Shown here: one piece after another, positions 51,076-60,991 of the stretch
How positions within the stretch are numbered: position 1 is the first letter of the stretch
How the letters are laid out: every line of letters starts with the position of its first letter
Origin: Paenibacillus glycanilyticus NBRC 16618
Lineage (GTDB): Bacteria > Bacillota > Bacilli > Paenibacillales > Paenibacillaceae
DNA length: 64,000 nucleotides
Direction of reading: 5' to 3'
Assembly: GCF_004000805.1 (NCBI RefSeq)
Contig: NZ_BILY01000009.1
Location: 62,001-126,000 of the forward strand
Notes under the pieces: model-generated
What the model was told of the DNA's origin: nothing
The model's input: the letters and a program-made list of their open reading frames with translations, nothing else
The model's database searches: none
Position numbers and translations under genes: made by a program

Positions 51076-51945
51076 ATGGTCTCAGAGCAAATGAGAGCGG
51101 ACTTTGCTTATTGCGAATCAATTATTAAAAAACATTCTAAAAGCTTTTATTACGCATTTTCGCAGCTGCCGCCGGAAAAAGCCAATGCCGTCTATGCTAT
51201 TTATGCTTTTTGCAGAACGGCAGACGATTGTGCAGATTCAGATCGACCACATTCGGAAAAGCTCGAGTCGCTGCAACAATTAAAACAAGAACTCGATTTA
51301 TTCAGGGATCGGGCAGAGGTGGATCATCCCCTGTGGCGAGCGCTCAGGCTGGTTTTTACCAACTATGAGATGGACATTCAAGCATTCTACGACCAGTTAA
51401 CCGGACAGTGGATGGATTTAAATTTTTCTATCCCTAGAACGATGGAAGAACTTGAAAGATACAGTTATTATGTTGCCGGCTCGGTAGGTTTAATGCTTTT
51501 GCCAGTCTTGGCTTCCAAAGCTTCTGCCGATTTGCGTCTATCTGCGATTGAACTTGGCATCGCCATGCAAATCACAAATATTTTGCGTGATGTCGGCGAG
51601 GATTTCCAAAAGAAGCAACGAATTTATTTGCCCGAAGAAGAAATGGAGCGCTTCCGGTATACACAGTCGGATCTACGACATGGTCTCATTACCGAGAGTT
51701 TTGTTAATCTGTGGGAGAGTTTGGCTAAACATGCCGATTCCTTGTACGACGATTTCTATAAGAGCATAAATCTATTTGATGCTGACAGCAGGGTGCCTCT
51801 CTTTTTGTCTGTAGGCGTGTACAGAGGCATATTGGATGCTGTCAGAGGCAATGATTATGACTGTTTCTCCAAGCGCAACTATGTATCGAAGGAAAAAATG
51901 ACCATGATTAGCGCTGCCGTGGGCAACCGCTCCCAAATTGTCTGA
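51076..51945 (+). CDS. crtM: 4,4'-diapophytoene synthase (squalene/phytoene synthase family)
   Basis: A 289-residue head-to-head prenyl synthase. The first aspartate-rich motif is DDCAD (residues 50-54) in FCRTADDCADSD and the second is NILRDVGEDFQKKQRIYLPEEE near 170, both needed for diphosphate-Mg binding. Length and following genes match CrtM, which joins two farnesyl diphosphates into the C30 product rather than the C40 phytoene synthase. AGGGGAGAGG precedes the ATG. It is the first of six tightly packed genes. Confidence 0.93.
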   Translation: MVSEQMRADFAYCESIIKKHSKSFYYAFSQLPPEKANAVYAIYAFCRTADDCADSDRPHSEKLESLQQLKQELDLFRDRAEVDHPLWRALRLVFTNYEMDIQAFYDQLTGQWMDLNFSIPRTMEELERYSYYVAGSVGLMLLPVLASKASADLRLSAIELGIAMQITNILRDVGEDFQKKQRIYLPEEEMERFRYTQSDLRHGLITESFVNLWESLAKHADSLYDDFYKSINLFDADSRVPLFLSVGVYRGILDAVRGNDYDCFSKRNYVSKEKMTMISAAVGNRSQIV

Positions 51946-51960
51946 AAGGTGTTGTTTGAA

Positions 51961-53457
51961 TTGTCAAATGAAAAAAGCGTATTGATTATCGGCGGCGGGC
52001 TTGGCGGGTTATCCGCTGCCATATCTTTGAGACAAAGCGGCTATAACGTTTCTTTATACGAACAAAACAATCATATAGGCGGTAAACTGAATCGGCTTGA
52101 GCAAGATGGTTTCGGCTTTGATCTTGGCCCTTCCATTCTCACAATGCCGCACATCTTTGAAAAATTATTTGCATTAAGCGGTAAAAAGATGACGGATTAC
52201 GTTCCAACTGTAAAGCTGAACCATCAGTGGCGATCTTTTTTTCCGAATGGCAATATCATCGATCTCTATGAAGATATCGAAGAAATGAAAGCGAAGAATC
52301 AGACTCTGAGTGAGCATGATATGTCCGAGTACGAGAATCTGCTCCGATACTCCAAAAAGCTGTACGAGATGACGGAGCAAGGATACTTCAAGCATGGGGC
52401 TGATAATACCAAAGATATCGCGAAATATAATGGCGTCTTTAATGCTCTCAAGAACTTTGATTTGTTCTCCACGGTACATAAGTCTATTGCAAAACGAATA
52501 AGCAATCGCGATCTGCGAGATATGCTTTCTTATTTCATCAAATACGTTGGCTCTTCTCCTTATGATGCGCCGGCCGTACTAAACATGATGATTTATATGC
52601 AGCATAAGCAAGGATTGTGGTATGTTCCTGGCGGGATGCACTTGCTCGCCAGCGGTTTAGTGAAGCTGGCAGAAGAAACAGGCGTAGCTATTCATACGGG
52701 TAAACGAATTGTCCATCTAAAGAAGAAGGATGGACAAATCACCAGTGCCTTATTAGAAGACGGGACAGAACTCTCGGCAGACTACTACATTTCCAATATG
52801 GAAGTCATTCCGTTCTATGAGCGTCTACTTCAGGAAGAGAAGCCTTTTATCCATCAATTGAAAAAGAAATATGAACCGGCAAGTTCGGGCCTAATCATGC
52901 ACCTCGGCGTAAAAAAAACATACCCGCAGCTCGCCCATCACAATTTTTTCTTTGCAGAAAATATGAAGCAGCAAATGAATAAAATATTTCACCGCCATGA
53001 GCTGCCGGATGACCCGATCATCTATCTGGTGAACGTCAATAAAACGGATCCCGCGCAGACCCGCGAAGGGTATGAAAATTTGAAAGTATTGCCCCATATT
53101 CCCTATATTCAGGATCAACCTCTTACACAGCAGGACTATGAGCGTTTTGCCGAATTGGTGCTGATGAAATTAGAAAAAATGGGGCTGGATGGATTGCGTG
53201 ATAACATTGTTACCAAAGATTTATGGACCCCGGAAGACATTAAACGAATGTATGGATCCGACCGTGGAGCCATATACGGCACATTATCCGATCGCAAAAA
53301 AAATAAAGGGTTTAAGCATCCTAAGCAGAGCACGCTCTATGACAATCTTTATTTTGTCGGCGGAACGGTAAACCCGGGAGGCGGTATGCCCATGGTGACA
53401 TTAAGCGGTCAACAGGTGCGGGACAAAATCGTGCAGAGGGATACGAATCATGGGTGA
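51961..53457 (+). CDS. crtN: 4,4'-diapophytoene desaturase (phytoene desaturase family)
   Basis: A 498-residue flavoprotein. The FAD dinucleotide motif [39 protein letters not shown] is at the N-terminus, and the C-terminal substrate/FAD motif [25 protein letters not shown] is present. CrtN desaturates diapophytoene to diaponeurosporene. TTG 51961 is preferred because AAAGGTG lies 9 bases in front; GTG 51949 overlaps that site. Its end overlaps the aldehyde dehydrogenase start by 8 bases. Paralogous to crtP at 55383. Confidence 0.92.
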   Translation: MSNEKSVLIIGGGLGGLSAAISLRQSGYNVSLYEQNNHIGGKLNRLEQDGFGFDLGPSILTMPHIFEKLFALSGKKMTDYVPTVKLNHQWRSFFPNGNIIDLYEDIEEMKAKNQTLSEHDMSEYENLLRYSKKLYEMTEQGYFKHGADNTKDIAKYNGVFNALKNFDLFSTVHKSIAKRISNRDLRDMLSYFIKYVGSSPYDAPAVLNMMIYMQHKQGLWYVPGGMHLLASGLVKLAEETGVAIHTGKRIVHLKKKDGQITSALLEDGTELSADYYISNMEVIPFYERLLQEEKPFIHQLKKKYEPASSGLIMHLGVKKTYPQLAHHNFFFAENMKQQMNKIFHRHELPDDPIIYLVNVNKTDPAQTREGYENLKVLPHIPYIQDQPLTQQDYERFAELVLMKLEKMGLDGLRDNIVTKDLWTPEDIKRMYGSDRGAIYGTLSDRKKNKGFKHPKQSTLYDNLYFVGGTVNPGGGMPMVTLSGQQVRDKIVQRDTNHG

Positions 53458-54847
53458 TAAGGGCAGTGCTGCGCTGCGTGCGATATTGGAAAAGCAACAG
53501 GAGGCTATTATTCAATGCCAGTTCCCTGCGGTGAAAGAGCGTACGAATACACTTCTGAGGCTGAAGCAGATGCTAATCGACCATGAGGCGGCATTTATCG
53601 AAGCACTTGTTTCCGATATGAAAAGACCCGCTTTTGAAGCCTTTGCATTCGAAATCGCAATTCTGTTGAATGAGATCGAGTATGTATGCAGGTCGTTGAA
53701 GCAATGGGCGAGATTCGAGCGATCCTATCAGTTCAAATTCGGTTACATAGAAGCGGTTCGCAAAAAGCGAAGTCCGTATGGCAGTGTTCTCATCATCAGC
53801 CCATGGAATTACCCGCTGCAGCTCGCATTGATGCCAGCCATTAGTGCAATCGCTGCAGGAAACCGTTGCGTGATCAAACCATCGGAATACGCGCCGGCAA
53901 CAAGCGAGCTGCTGCAACAGGTTGTCAGCCAAACGTTTCCGCCTGAAGTTTTAACTGTTGTGACGGGGGATAGGCATCTTGCCAAGCAATTAACGACGAT
54001 GCCATTTGATCTCGTGTTTTTTACAGGAAGCCAAGAGACAGGAAGGGCCGTATCGCAGCAGGCTGCCGAGCAGCATATCCCCGTCATTTTGGAACTCGGC
54101 GGCAAGAACGCTTGTATCCTGGATGAATCGGGTTTTTCGCCTGAAGCTATCCGGGAAATCGTCTGGGGAAAATTTCTGAATGCAGGCCAGACCTGCATTG
54201 CTCCTGATACGTTATTCGTACATGAGTCCGTGTATGAAAGAACACTCTCCGAAGTTTCCTCGGCATTACTAGCATTTTATGGGGAGTCCCCAAGCGATAG
54301 CAGAGACTACGCCAGGATTTGTCATGATCGACACTTTCAAAAACTGATGCATTTTTTCGCGCAAGGCAAGGTTTGGTATGGAGGCGCCTTTGATGCGGAT
54401 GATTTATTCATCGCCCCGACTGTATTAACAGATATACAACCAGAAAGCTCGATTATGCAGGAGGAGATTTTTGGCCCAATCTTGCCTGTTATACCTTTTC
54501 GCGATCTGAAAGACTTATTAGAACTGAAGGCGATTCCGCGTGATGCATTGGTCGCCTATATGTTTAGCAAGAATAAGCAACACATTGAATTGGTCAAAAA
54601 CTACATGCGATCAACTACTGTCAGTGTGAATCAAGTCATCCATCATGGGGCCAATCCCCGAGTTGCTTTCGGTGGCGTGGGGCGCAGCGGACATGGCAGC
54701 TATCATGGTAAAGCGGGCTTTCAAAGTTTCAGTTATGAGAAAACGGAATACAAAGCGTATCGCTACTTCCATGTGTCCGATAAATTTCCGCCGTACTCGG
54801 ATCAAGACATGCGCATTGTGCACAAGTTTAGGAAATGGCTGTTGTAA
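53450..54847 (+). CDS. aldH: Aldehyde dehydrogenase, probable 4,4'-diaponeurosporen-aldehyde dehydrogenase
   Basis: A 465-residue class 3-like aldehyde dehydrogenase. [41 protein letters not shown] (general-base Glu) and the catalytic cysteine in [12 protein letters not shown] are present. ALDH3-type membrane-associated enzymes of about 460 residues oxidise long-chain aldehydes; in staphyloxanthin synthesis AldH converts the terminal aldehyde to the carboxylic acid. In Staphylococcus aureus the gene is unlinked, whereas here it overlaps crtN. The assignment to the pathway rests on position. Confidence 0.88.
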   Translation: MGDKGSAALRAILEKQQEAIIQCQFPAVKERTNTLLRLKQMLIDHEAAFIEALVSDMKRPAFEAFAFEIAILLNEIEYVCRSLKQWARFERSYQFKFGYIEAVRKKRSPYGSVLIISPWNYPLQLALMPAISAIAAGNRCVIKPSEYAPATSELLQQVVSQTFPPEVLTVVTGDRHLAKQLTTMPFDLVFFTGSQETGRAVSQQAAEQHIPVILELGGKNACILDESGFSPEAIREIVWGKFLNAGQTCIAPDTLFVHESVYERTLSEVSSALLAFYGESPSDSRDYARICHDRHFQKLMHFFAQGKVWYGGAFDADDLFIAPTVLTDIQPESSIMQEEIFGPILPVIPFRDLKDLLELKAIPRDALVAYMFSKNKQHIELVKNYMRSTTVSVNQVIHHGANPRVAFGGVGRSGHGSYHGKAGFQSFSYEKTEYKAYRYFHVSDKFPPYSDQDMRIVHKFRKWLL

Positions 54848-54879
54848 AGGAACAATAGAGATCGTCTAGGAGGATTGCC

Positions 54880-55386
54880 GTGCCCTATTTATCTTTTCCT
54901 ATCTTTTGGACTGTCAGCATCGACATATTCGCTTGGGCTTTTTTTCATGTCATCGTTTCCGTCTTTTGCTTGAAGCTTCCTTTGTCGTATTTTCTGAAAG
55001 ACAGTGTCTGGTACCGGCTTTTCGCTTGGGAGAAGTCTGGAAGTTTATGGCAACAGTTGTTTCTCGTAAAAAGATGGAAAGGGCGTCTGATAGACGGTAC
55101 GGCGATTCTAAAAAAAGGGTATGGTAAGAAAAAATTGCATGGTACCCAAATAAGCGACTTGAACGAATTCGCCGCGGAAACCAAACGAGCGGAGCTGACC
55201 CACTGGTTGTCGATGGTGCCTGCTCCGTTATTTTTCTTATGGAACCCCATATGGGTGGGCTGGTTCATGATTCTGTATGCGGTGGTGTTTAACTTGCCAT
55301 TCATTATTGTGCAGAGATACAATCGCGGGCGAATAGAGGCCATTACATCAAGTGCGAATAAAACGGGAGCGAGGGCATTCTCATGA
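54880..55386 (+). CDS. crtO: Glycosyl-4,4'-diaponeurosporenoate acyltransferase
   Basis: A 168-residue membrane protein with two N-terminal hydrophobic stretches and two C-terminal ones. WEKSGSLWQQLFLVKRWKGRLIDGT and the surrounding YRLFAWE / ELTHWLSMVPAPLFFLWNP segments match the CrtO acyltransferase family of staphyloxanthin synthesis, which esterifies the sugar with a fatty acid. The GTG at 54880 follows AGGAGG. The last base triplet overlaps the next start (ATGA). Confidence 0.87.
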   Translation: MPYLSFPIFWTVSIDIFAWAFFHVIVSVFCLKLPLSYFLKDSVWYRLFAWEKSGSLWQQLFLVKRWKGRLIDGTAILKKGYGKKKLHGTQISDLNEFAAETKRAELTHWLSMVPAPLFFLWNPIWVGWFMILYAVVFNLPFIIVQRYNRGRIEAITSSANKTGARAFS

Positions 55387-56909
55387 GCAAGAAGGTTATT
55401 GTTATTGGCGCAGGTGTCGCAGGGCTGGCCAGCGCTATCAGACTACAGCATGCCGGATATCAGGTCGAAATCTATGAGAAAGAAGCCTCTCCGGGCGGGA
55501 AAATGAACCGGATTGAGACGGATGGCTACAAATTTGATTTGGGGCCAACGATCGTCATGATGCCGGAACTGTACAGGGAAATTTTTGAACTTTGCGGCCG
55601 GAATCCGGATGATTACATCCCCATGGAGAGATTAGACCCGATGTATCGGGTTTATTACAAAGATATTCCTGACGCGCCTTTCGATATTTCCTCCAATCTT
55701 GTGCAATTGACGAAGACGATAGAAAAAATTAGCGAAGAGGATATGGAGGGCTTCTTTCTCTATCTGCACGAAATTTATAAACGATTTATGGTCGCCAAGC
55801 ACAACATTATCCAAAGACCTTTCCGTAAATCCCGAGATTTCTATAACTTCTCGATGCTGAAGAAAGCGTTAAAACTAAAAACATTCGACACGGCAGATCG
55901 TTTTATGAGCAAATATATGAAGAATGAACGGTTAAAGCAGATGATAAGCTTTCAGACCTTGTACATTGGCATTTCGCCGTTCAAAAGTCCATCGTTCTAC
56001 ACCATGATCCCGATGATACAATTTATGTATGGCGTCTGGTTTATTAAAGGCGGCATGTATACCATGGCTCTAGCTATGGAAAAGCTGTTCAAAGAACTGG
56101 GCGGGACCATCCACTATAACAAAAGTGTGCAGGAAATTGACGTACATAATGGTAAAGCAACAGGCATCCTTGTAGACGGGCAGAAAGTGCCGGCGGATTT
56201 CGTGGTATGTAATGCAGACTTCCCGTACGCCATCAAAAACTTGGTGAAAGACCGGGTGGCAAAAGGGAAATTCACGGATAAAAAAATCGATAAAATGAAA
56301 TACTCCTGCTCTTGTTTTCTTCTTTACTTGGGCATGAATAGAAAATACGAGGAAATCGAGCACGTTCATAATTTTATTTTTACCGAGGATCTGAAAAAAA
56401 ATCTGCATGACATTTTTGCCGGGAATAAACTGACCAATGGTTCGTTTTATGTTTATATCGCTTCCAAAATGGACGCTTCGCTTGCCCCCGAGGGTAAAGA
56501 CGGTTTATACATTCTGATGCCGGTTTCCCATGTTGCCGCGGCGAATTACGAATGGAATGAGGAGACGATTCAGGATTACCGTTCCTATATTCTAAACACC
56601 TTAAAGAAGATTCGCGGTTTTGAGCATATTGAACAGGAGATCGTCACTGAAACTTGCATTACCCCACGTGACTTCGAGTCCAAGTTCAATGCCTATAACG
56701 GTTCGACTTTCGGTCTGATGCCGATCTTGTCTCAAAGCAACCATTTGCGTCCGCAAAGCAAGGCCAAGCATTGCGACAATCTGTACTTTACCGGAAGCAG
56801 CACACATCCGGGCGCGGGTGTTCCGATCGTGTTATTATCGGCTAGAATTACCGTACAGGAACTGATACAGGATGACCAAGGGATTATATTCGACTATTCC
56901 GGGAAATGA
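55383..56909 (+). CDS. crtP: 4,4'-diaponeurosporene oxidase/oxygenase (CrtN-like)
   Basis: A 508-residue flavoprotein of the desaturase family: VIVIGAGVAGLASAIRLQHAGYQVEIYEKEASPGGKMNR at the start and NLYFTGSSTHPGAGVPIVLLSARI at the end. As the second CrtN-like protein of the operon, and being preceded by crtO and followed by crtQ, it fits CrtP, which oxidises the terminal methyl of diaponeurosporene to the aldehyde/acid. It overlaps crtO by 4 bases. Confidence 0.88.
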   Translation: MSKKVIVIGAGVAGLASAIRLQHAGYQVEIYEKEASPGGKMNRIETDGYKFDLGPTIVMMPELYREIFELCGRNPDDYIPMERLDPMYRVYYKDIPDAPFDISSNLVQLTKTIEKISEEDMEGFFLYLHEIYKRFMVAKHNIIQRPFRKSRDFYNFSMLKKALKLKTFDTADRFMSKYMKNERLKQMISFQTLYIGISPFKSPSFYTMIPMIQFMYGVWFIKGGMYTMALAMEKLFKELGGTIHYNKSVQEIDVHNGKATGILVDGQKVPADFVVCNADFPYAIKNLVKDRVAKGKFTDKKIDKMKYSCSCFLLYLGMNRKYEEIEHVHNFIFTEDLKKNLHDIFAGNKLTNGSFYVYIASKMDASLAPEGKDGLYILMPVSHVAAANYEWNEETIQDYRSYILNTLKKIRGFEHIEQEIVTETCITPRDFESKFNAYNGSTFGLMPILSQSNHLRPQSKAKHCDNLYFTGSSTHPGAGVPIVLLSARITVQELIQDDQGIIFDYSGK

Positions 56910-56955
56910 AGCAGAGATCCATGCGATTCCGGTTCTACCTTAAGGAGGGAATGCA

Positions 56956-58071
56956 GTGCCCGTTTCAGAATGGATCAATCTTGCAATTGGCTTATTGGCT
57001 CTTCTAGTCGGAATTGTCATGTTCTGGTCTTTTCCAGTTATTAAGAATCTCGATACGAACGCCGATTTTCCGTTGCTGTCCATCATTATTCCTGCCAGAA
57101 ACGAAGCTGGTCGGATTTCCCCGTTGCTGCGTTCATTACAGCAGCAGCATTACCAGTCATTCGAGGTTCTTGTTGTTGACGATCATTCGACAGACCAGAC
57201 TTCAGCGATCGCCAGAAGATACGGTGCCAAGGTTCTGCAAAACAAAGCGGTAGAATCAGGGTCAGGGAAATCTAGGGCCTGTTGGCATGGAGCAGAGCAT
57301 GCTAAAGGGCAGTGGCTCCTTTTCTTGGATGCAGATACATCTCTAACTGATGCGGATAGCCTGCTTAAGTTACTCGGTTTCTACCAACGAATAGGTGCTA
57401 AAGGGATTCTATCCCTGCAGCCTTATCATACCGCGCATCGGTTATATGAGAATTTATCGGCCATTTTTAACGTAATTGTAATTGTTGGAATGAATATATT
57501 CACATGCTGGGGGTCTCGATTTAAAGCAGCAGGCTCTTTTGGCCCTTGCATTATATGTAATAAAGAGGATTATTTTTTGACAGGGGGGCATCACAAAATC
57601 CAAGGCGCAGTAATGGATGATCTGGCGCTGGGACAGGCTTTCATGGATAACAACCTTCCTGTCTATTGTATCGGGGGGAGCGGTGTAATCAATTTTCGCA
57701 TGTATCCGGAAGGTTTGATAAGTCTTATAGAAGGATGGTGCAAAAGCTTTGCCGTTGGTTCAAAGTCTACCCATCCGGTCGTGATGCTAATGACTATCCT
57801 TTGGATTACAGGTGGTTTTATGAGCACTGCGGCGCTCATTTCCTCTATTACGGCATTCCCTAAAGGTGCCATGGTGCTCAGTGCTCTGTTGTACACGGCG
57901 TATGCTTTACAGACGATGCTATTTGCACGCAGATGCGGCAATTTCAATCGGGGCATCTTCTTGATGTACCCGTTATTGTTTTTATTCTTTGTGACCATTC
58001 ACGTATATTCCCTATTCCGAGCACATGTTCTGCATTCGGTAAACTGGAAGGGCCGTAAAATCGATGTATAA
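56956..58071 (+). CDS. crtQ: 4,4'-diaponeurosporenoate glycosyltransferase
   Basis: A 371-residue GT2 family membrane glycosyltransferase. An N-terminal helix (about 7-25), then the GT-A domain PLLSIIIPARNEAGRISPLLRSL, VVDDHSTDQT and the LFLDADTSL metal-binding DxD, followed by about four C-terminal helices. This layout matches CrtQ, which adds glucose to diaponeurosporenoate. GTG 56956 follows AAGGAGGGA. It is the last gene of the operon and a strong terminator follows. Confidence 0.9.
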   Translation: MPVSEWINLAIGLLALLVGIVMFWSFPVIKNLDTNADFPLLSIIIPARNEAGRISPLLRSLQQQHYQSFEVLVVDDHSTDQTSAIARRYGAKVLQNKAVESGSGKSRACWHGAEHAKGQWLLFLDADTSLTDADSLLKLLGFYQRIGAKGILSLQPYHTAHRLYENLSAIFNVIVIVGMNIFTCWGSRFKAAGSFGPCIICNKEDYFLTGGHHKIQGAVMDDLALGQAFMDNNLPVYCIGGSGVINFRMYPEGLISLIEGWCKSFAVGSKSTHPVVMLMTILWITGGFMSTAALISSITAFPKGAMVLSALLYTAYALQTMLFARRCGNFNRGIFLMYPLLFLFFVTIHVYSLFRAHVLHSVNWKGRKIDV

Positions 58072-58202
58072 TGCGCTTGCTTTGTTAATCCATTTATTGG
58101 AGATTGCAACCTAAACTGATACCAGTAGACTGTGAAAATAAAGTGTTTGACTCCTTGGGTCCTTCGGCAATACAGCGAACTGAGTTTATCCATCATGAGC
58201 AT

Positions 58203-58235
58203 AACCCCCGTAACTAGCGTTACGGGGGTTTTTTG
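58203..58235 (+). terminator. Terminator of the carotenoid operon
   Basis: AACCCCCGTAAC pairs perfectly with GTTACGGGGGTT around TAGC, followed by TTTT. Confidence 0.95.
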
Positions 58236-58320
58236 CAATCAACGTCCTGGGACTCCCGGTATCTGGTTGACGTGTATCTAGAGTACGCTTAGAAGAGCGA
58301 TTTCATTGTAGACCATTCAT

Positions 58321-59103
58321 TTACAGAGGCAGATCCTTTCTTCTGAAAGTAACGATTCCAGCCGCAAAAAAAATGATTCCGATTACGATCAAGATGATTA
58401 GTCCACTCACATAGCTGCCGTCATTGATTATGGCCTTCGAATCGTACAGCGTGATTATGGTAATATGCTTCAACGATTCTAGTTTGCTGCTCAAGCCGGA
58501 AAGAAGGTTCGCCACGAAGAAGAAGATCGATATTCCAGCACCGAGAGTAAGCGATTGCGATGAACGATTAAACACACAGGAAGCGACAAAGACAATTCCG
58601 CTAAGCGCTGTTTGCAGCAAGAAGAATCCGAAGGTGAGCGTAAGGAAGGTCGAGATATCAAGCTTTCCCGGCTGTGCAATTTCAGCGACTCCGCATCCGA
58701 CCCCGAAGACGATCGCAAACATGACGGCAAGCGAGGAAACGAGATAGATGGCGCTGGTAACTGTCAATGTCGTACGTGAAATCGGAGCAGCAAGATGGTA
58801 AGCCATGCTGCCTCTATCAACTTGCCCTGCGATCATTCTATTACCTAGAACTACGGTATATATAATGCACAGAATAAGCGCGAACATACCGAAATACTGG
58901 TTGCCCACAAAGTCGCTAAGCGTAGAAATATCCCCTAATGGATTGAGCCCTGCGTTCTTGTTCGCCTCTGCGATTTGACTGATGGTGGACGGGACGAATA
59001 CGCTCATAATCACCGTTATTAATGCGCTCAGTATCGCTGTGATAACAATGAACAGCTTGTGATTAGAAGCAGCAATTTGCCTGAATAGCGTTGAATTAAA
59101 CAT
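58321..59103 (-). CDS. ABC-2 type transporter permease
   Basis: A 260-residue membrane protein with six predicted helices, arranged like the ABC-2 permeases of small exporters: MFNSTLFRQIAASNHKLFIVITAILSALITVIM, a loop ISTLSDFVGNQYFGMF, then MIAGQVDRGSMAYHLAAPISRTTLTVTSAIYL, the coupling-helix segment. ATG 59103 follows AAAGGAG on the minus strand and overlaps the ATPase gene by 8 bases. With the ATPase it forms an exporter of unknown substrate. Confidence 0.88.
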   Translation of the reverse strand: MFNSTLFRQIAASNHKLFIVITAILSALITVIMSVFVPSTISQIAEANKNAGLNPLGDISTLSDFVGNQYFGMFALILCIIYTVVLGNRMIAGQVDRGSMAYHLAAPISRTTLTVTSAIYLVSSLAVMFAIVFGVGCGVAEIAQPGKLDISTFLTLTFGFFLLQTALSGIVFVASCVFNRSSQSLTLGAGISIFFFVANLLSGLSSKLESLKHITIITLYDSKAIINDGSYVSGLIILIVIGIIFFAAGIVTFRRKDLPL

Positions 59104-59998
59104 CGATTTGCTCTCCTTTATAGTAGCCTCTGAAATGTTCTTCAAGCGAGGATGGAACTTCGCGCATCGACTTAACATTTATGGTGGATAATGCTCGAAG
59201 CAGTTCATTTATTTTAGAATCTTCAATTTCAATGACTACCCGGCCTACTTCCGAATCGACTTCCTTCGGCTTGAAAGCATCGTTCTCAAATAATGCCATG
59301 TCCGTTCGCTCGAAAAACTCGATCGCATACGTTCGTTTGGAGCTATTCCTGATTTCTTCCGTACGCATATTCGAGATGATTCTGCCTTGCTTGATAATCC
59401 CGATTCGGTCGCAAGTACTCTCGATTTCTTCGAATACATGCGAGGACATCAGTATGCTTCTGCCCTTCAGCTTCTCTTCCTGGACAAGATTGATGAAGAC
59501 GGCTTGCATTAACGGATCGAGCCCGGTAGTCGGCTCATCCAAAATTAGAATTTCCGGATCATGCATGAATGCACAGACTATGCCAACCTTCTGCTTGGTT
59601 CCCTTGGACATGCGGCTAAGCTTTCCTGAAGGGTCAAGCTCGAAGCGGTGAATCAATTCTTCAGCTTTTTTCATATTCCGAAGCTTGCGCAGATCGGATA
59701 AATACCGAATCAGATGCATACCAGTCATGTTCTCTGGAAATGCAATCTCCGCCGGTAAATAGCCAAGATGCCGCTGAACTTGCTGGGACTGGCTCCAGCA
59801 ATCCAGATTTAGTATGGAAGCCTTCCCGCTCTGTGGCTTTGTAAAGCCAAGCAGATGACGAATCGTGGTCGTCTTGCCCGCGCCGTTCGGACCGATAAAG
59901 CCGAAAACTTCTCCTTGATTAACTGTAAGAGATAGATTGAAGATGCCTTTTGTTGTAGTGAAAGACTTGGTTAGCTTCTCAACTTGTATAATGCTCAT
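59096..59998 (-). CDS. ABC transporter ATP-binding protein
   Basis: A 300-residue ATPase: Walker A GPNGAGKTTTIRHLLG near residue 38, Q-loop region, signature LSRMSKGTKQK near 132 (a recognised variant of LSGGQ), Walker B ILILDEPTTGLDP near 152, and a C-terminal extension of about 90 residues with AIEFFERTDMALFE. ATG 59998 begins MSIIQVEKL; a longer frame up to 60184 has no homology. It is first in an operon with the ABC-2 permease and divergent from a TetR regulator. Confidence 0.93.
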   Translation of the reverse strand: MSIIQVEKLTKSFTTTKGIFNLSLTVNQGEVFGFIGPNGAGKTTTIRHLLGFTKPQSGKASILNLDCWSQSQQVQRHLGYLPAEIAFPENMTGMHLIRYLSDLRKLRNMKKAEELIHRFELDPSGKLSRMSKGTKQKVGIVCAFMHDPEILILDEPTTGLDPLMQAVFINLVQEEKLKGRSILMSSHVFEEIESTCDRIGIIKQGRIISNMRTEEIRNSSKRTYAIEFFERTDMALFENDAFKPKEVDSEVGRVVIEIEDSKINELLRALSTINVKSMREVPSSLEEHFRGYYKGEQIDV

Positions 59999-60145
59999 TC
60001 CTAATATTCCCTTCCTGGCTTCTGAATTGAAAAACCCAACAACTTGTCGTATGTTTAAAGTGTAAGGGAGTCCCCTAACTTGCTTCAACCGACAGTCTTG
60101 GTTCAAATGTCGGATATTGTTGCGTCTTAAGGAGCTAATTGTATT

Positions 60146-60769
60146 ATGAAAAAGCAGTCGCAAACGACTATTCAGACAAGACAAAACTTAACCGACGCTT
60201 TTTGGTCGCTATACCGAACGAAGCGAATCGAGAAGATTTCCATTAAAGAGATTACGGCCAAGGCCGGATACAATCGGGGAACCTTTTATGAATACTTCAA
60301 GGATGCATATGACGTGCTGGAACAAATCGAGAACGATTTGCTCGTCAAACTGCAAGAGCGGATGTTGACCCCTCTTCAAACAGATGTAGCGATAATGGAT
60401 ATTTCCATGCAAGTCGTCTTGTTAATTCAAAGTCTCGAGGAACTGAATGATTATTACATGGTTTTGCTTGGAGATCAGGGCGATCCGGCTTTCCTCAGTA
60501 AAATTAAAAACAGCTTCAAGCCCCTCTTGATGGCCAGACTAACGGGAGATGGCGCTAAGGAAGGGTTTGAGTTGGACTACACGGTCGAATATACACTGAA
60601 CGCCATGATCGGCATCTTTCACTATTGGTTTTCCCAATCTAATAAACCACCTCTGGAGCAGTTGTTCGCACTCATGAACGAGCTTTTGAATGATGGTGTG
60701 ATGAAGAAAATAATCGCTTTACAGGTGAAATCTGATTCAGTGGAAGCAACTGTACCCTTTCACCGCTAG
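60146..60769 (+). CDS. TetR family transcriptional regulator
   Basis: A 207-residue TetR-type regulator. The helix-turn-helix is in TRQNLTDAFWSLYRTKRIEKISIKEITAKAGYNRGTFYEYFKDAYDVLEQIENDLL (residues about 12-65), of the DhaS/YxbF-like C-terminal subgroup. It is divergent from the ABC exporter operon across about 150 bases, so it probably represses the exporter and itself. AAGGAG precedes the ATG. Confidence 0.9.
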   Translation: MKKQSQTTIQTRQNLTDAFWSLYRTKRIEKISIKEITAKAGYNRGTFYEYFKDAYDVLEQIENDLLVKLQERMLTPLQTDVAIMDISMQVVLLIQSLEELNDYYMVLLGDQGDPAFLSKIKNSFKPLLMARLTGDGAKEGFELDYTVEYTLNAMIGIFHYWFSQSNKPPLEQLFALMNELLNDGVMKKIIALQVKSDSVEATVPFHR

Positions 60770-60837
60770 TATCCATAATTGGTAACTTACTTGCAATTCA
60801 ACCTCCATACCTTCATAAGGGGGTGATTTGTTATTTT

Positions 60838-60871
60838 ATAGGCTGTACAGGGGATAACCTGTTCAGCCTAT
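60838..60871 (+). terminator. Terminator-like hairpin after the TetR gene
   Basis: ATAGGCTG and CAGCCTAT pair, extended inward by ACAGG/CCTGT, around GGATAA-type loop bases; TGG-TTT follows. Confidence 0.65.
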
Positions 60872-60905
60872 TGGTTTATAAACGATTCTATATGTACCTA
60901 GTCAT

Positions 60906-60954
60906 TTGACGTATTTTCTATCAACATGTATAATGCGTTTAAATGTTTAAACAT
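60906..60954 (+). promoter_or_regulatory. Promoter and operator of the SDR-ArsR operon
   Basis: TTGACG (60906-60911) and TATAAT (60929-60934) are separated by exactly 17 bases. Immediately downstream ATGTTTAAACAT (60943-60954) is a perfect 12-base palindrome, followed by another half GTTTATATG-like sequence read in reverse. A repressor bound here would cover the start of transcription. The ArsR protein encoded second in the operon is the obvious candidate. Confidence 0.7.
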
Positions 60955-60991
60955 ATAAACATAATAGGATGATGAATGGAGAATCTATATA

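Noticed and set aside
53809-54198. Minus-strand frame inside the aldehyde dehydrogenase gene
   Set aside because: The plus strand carries the PWNYPLQ and GQTC motifs; the antisense frame is a by-product of codon bias.
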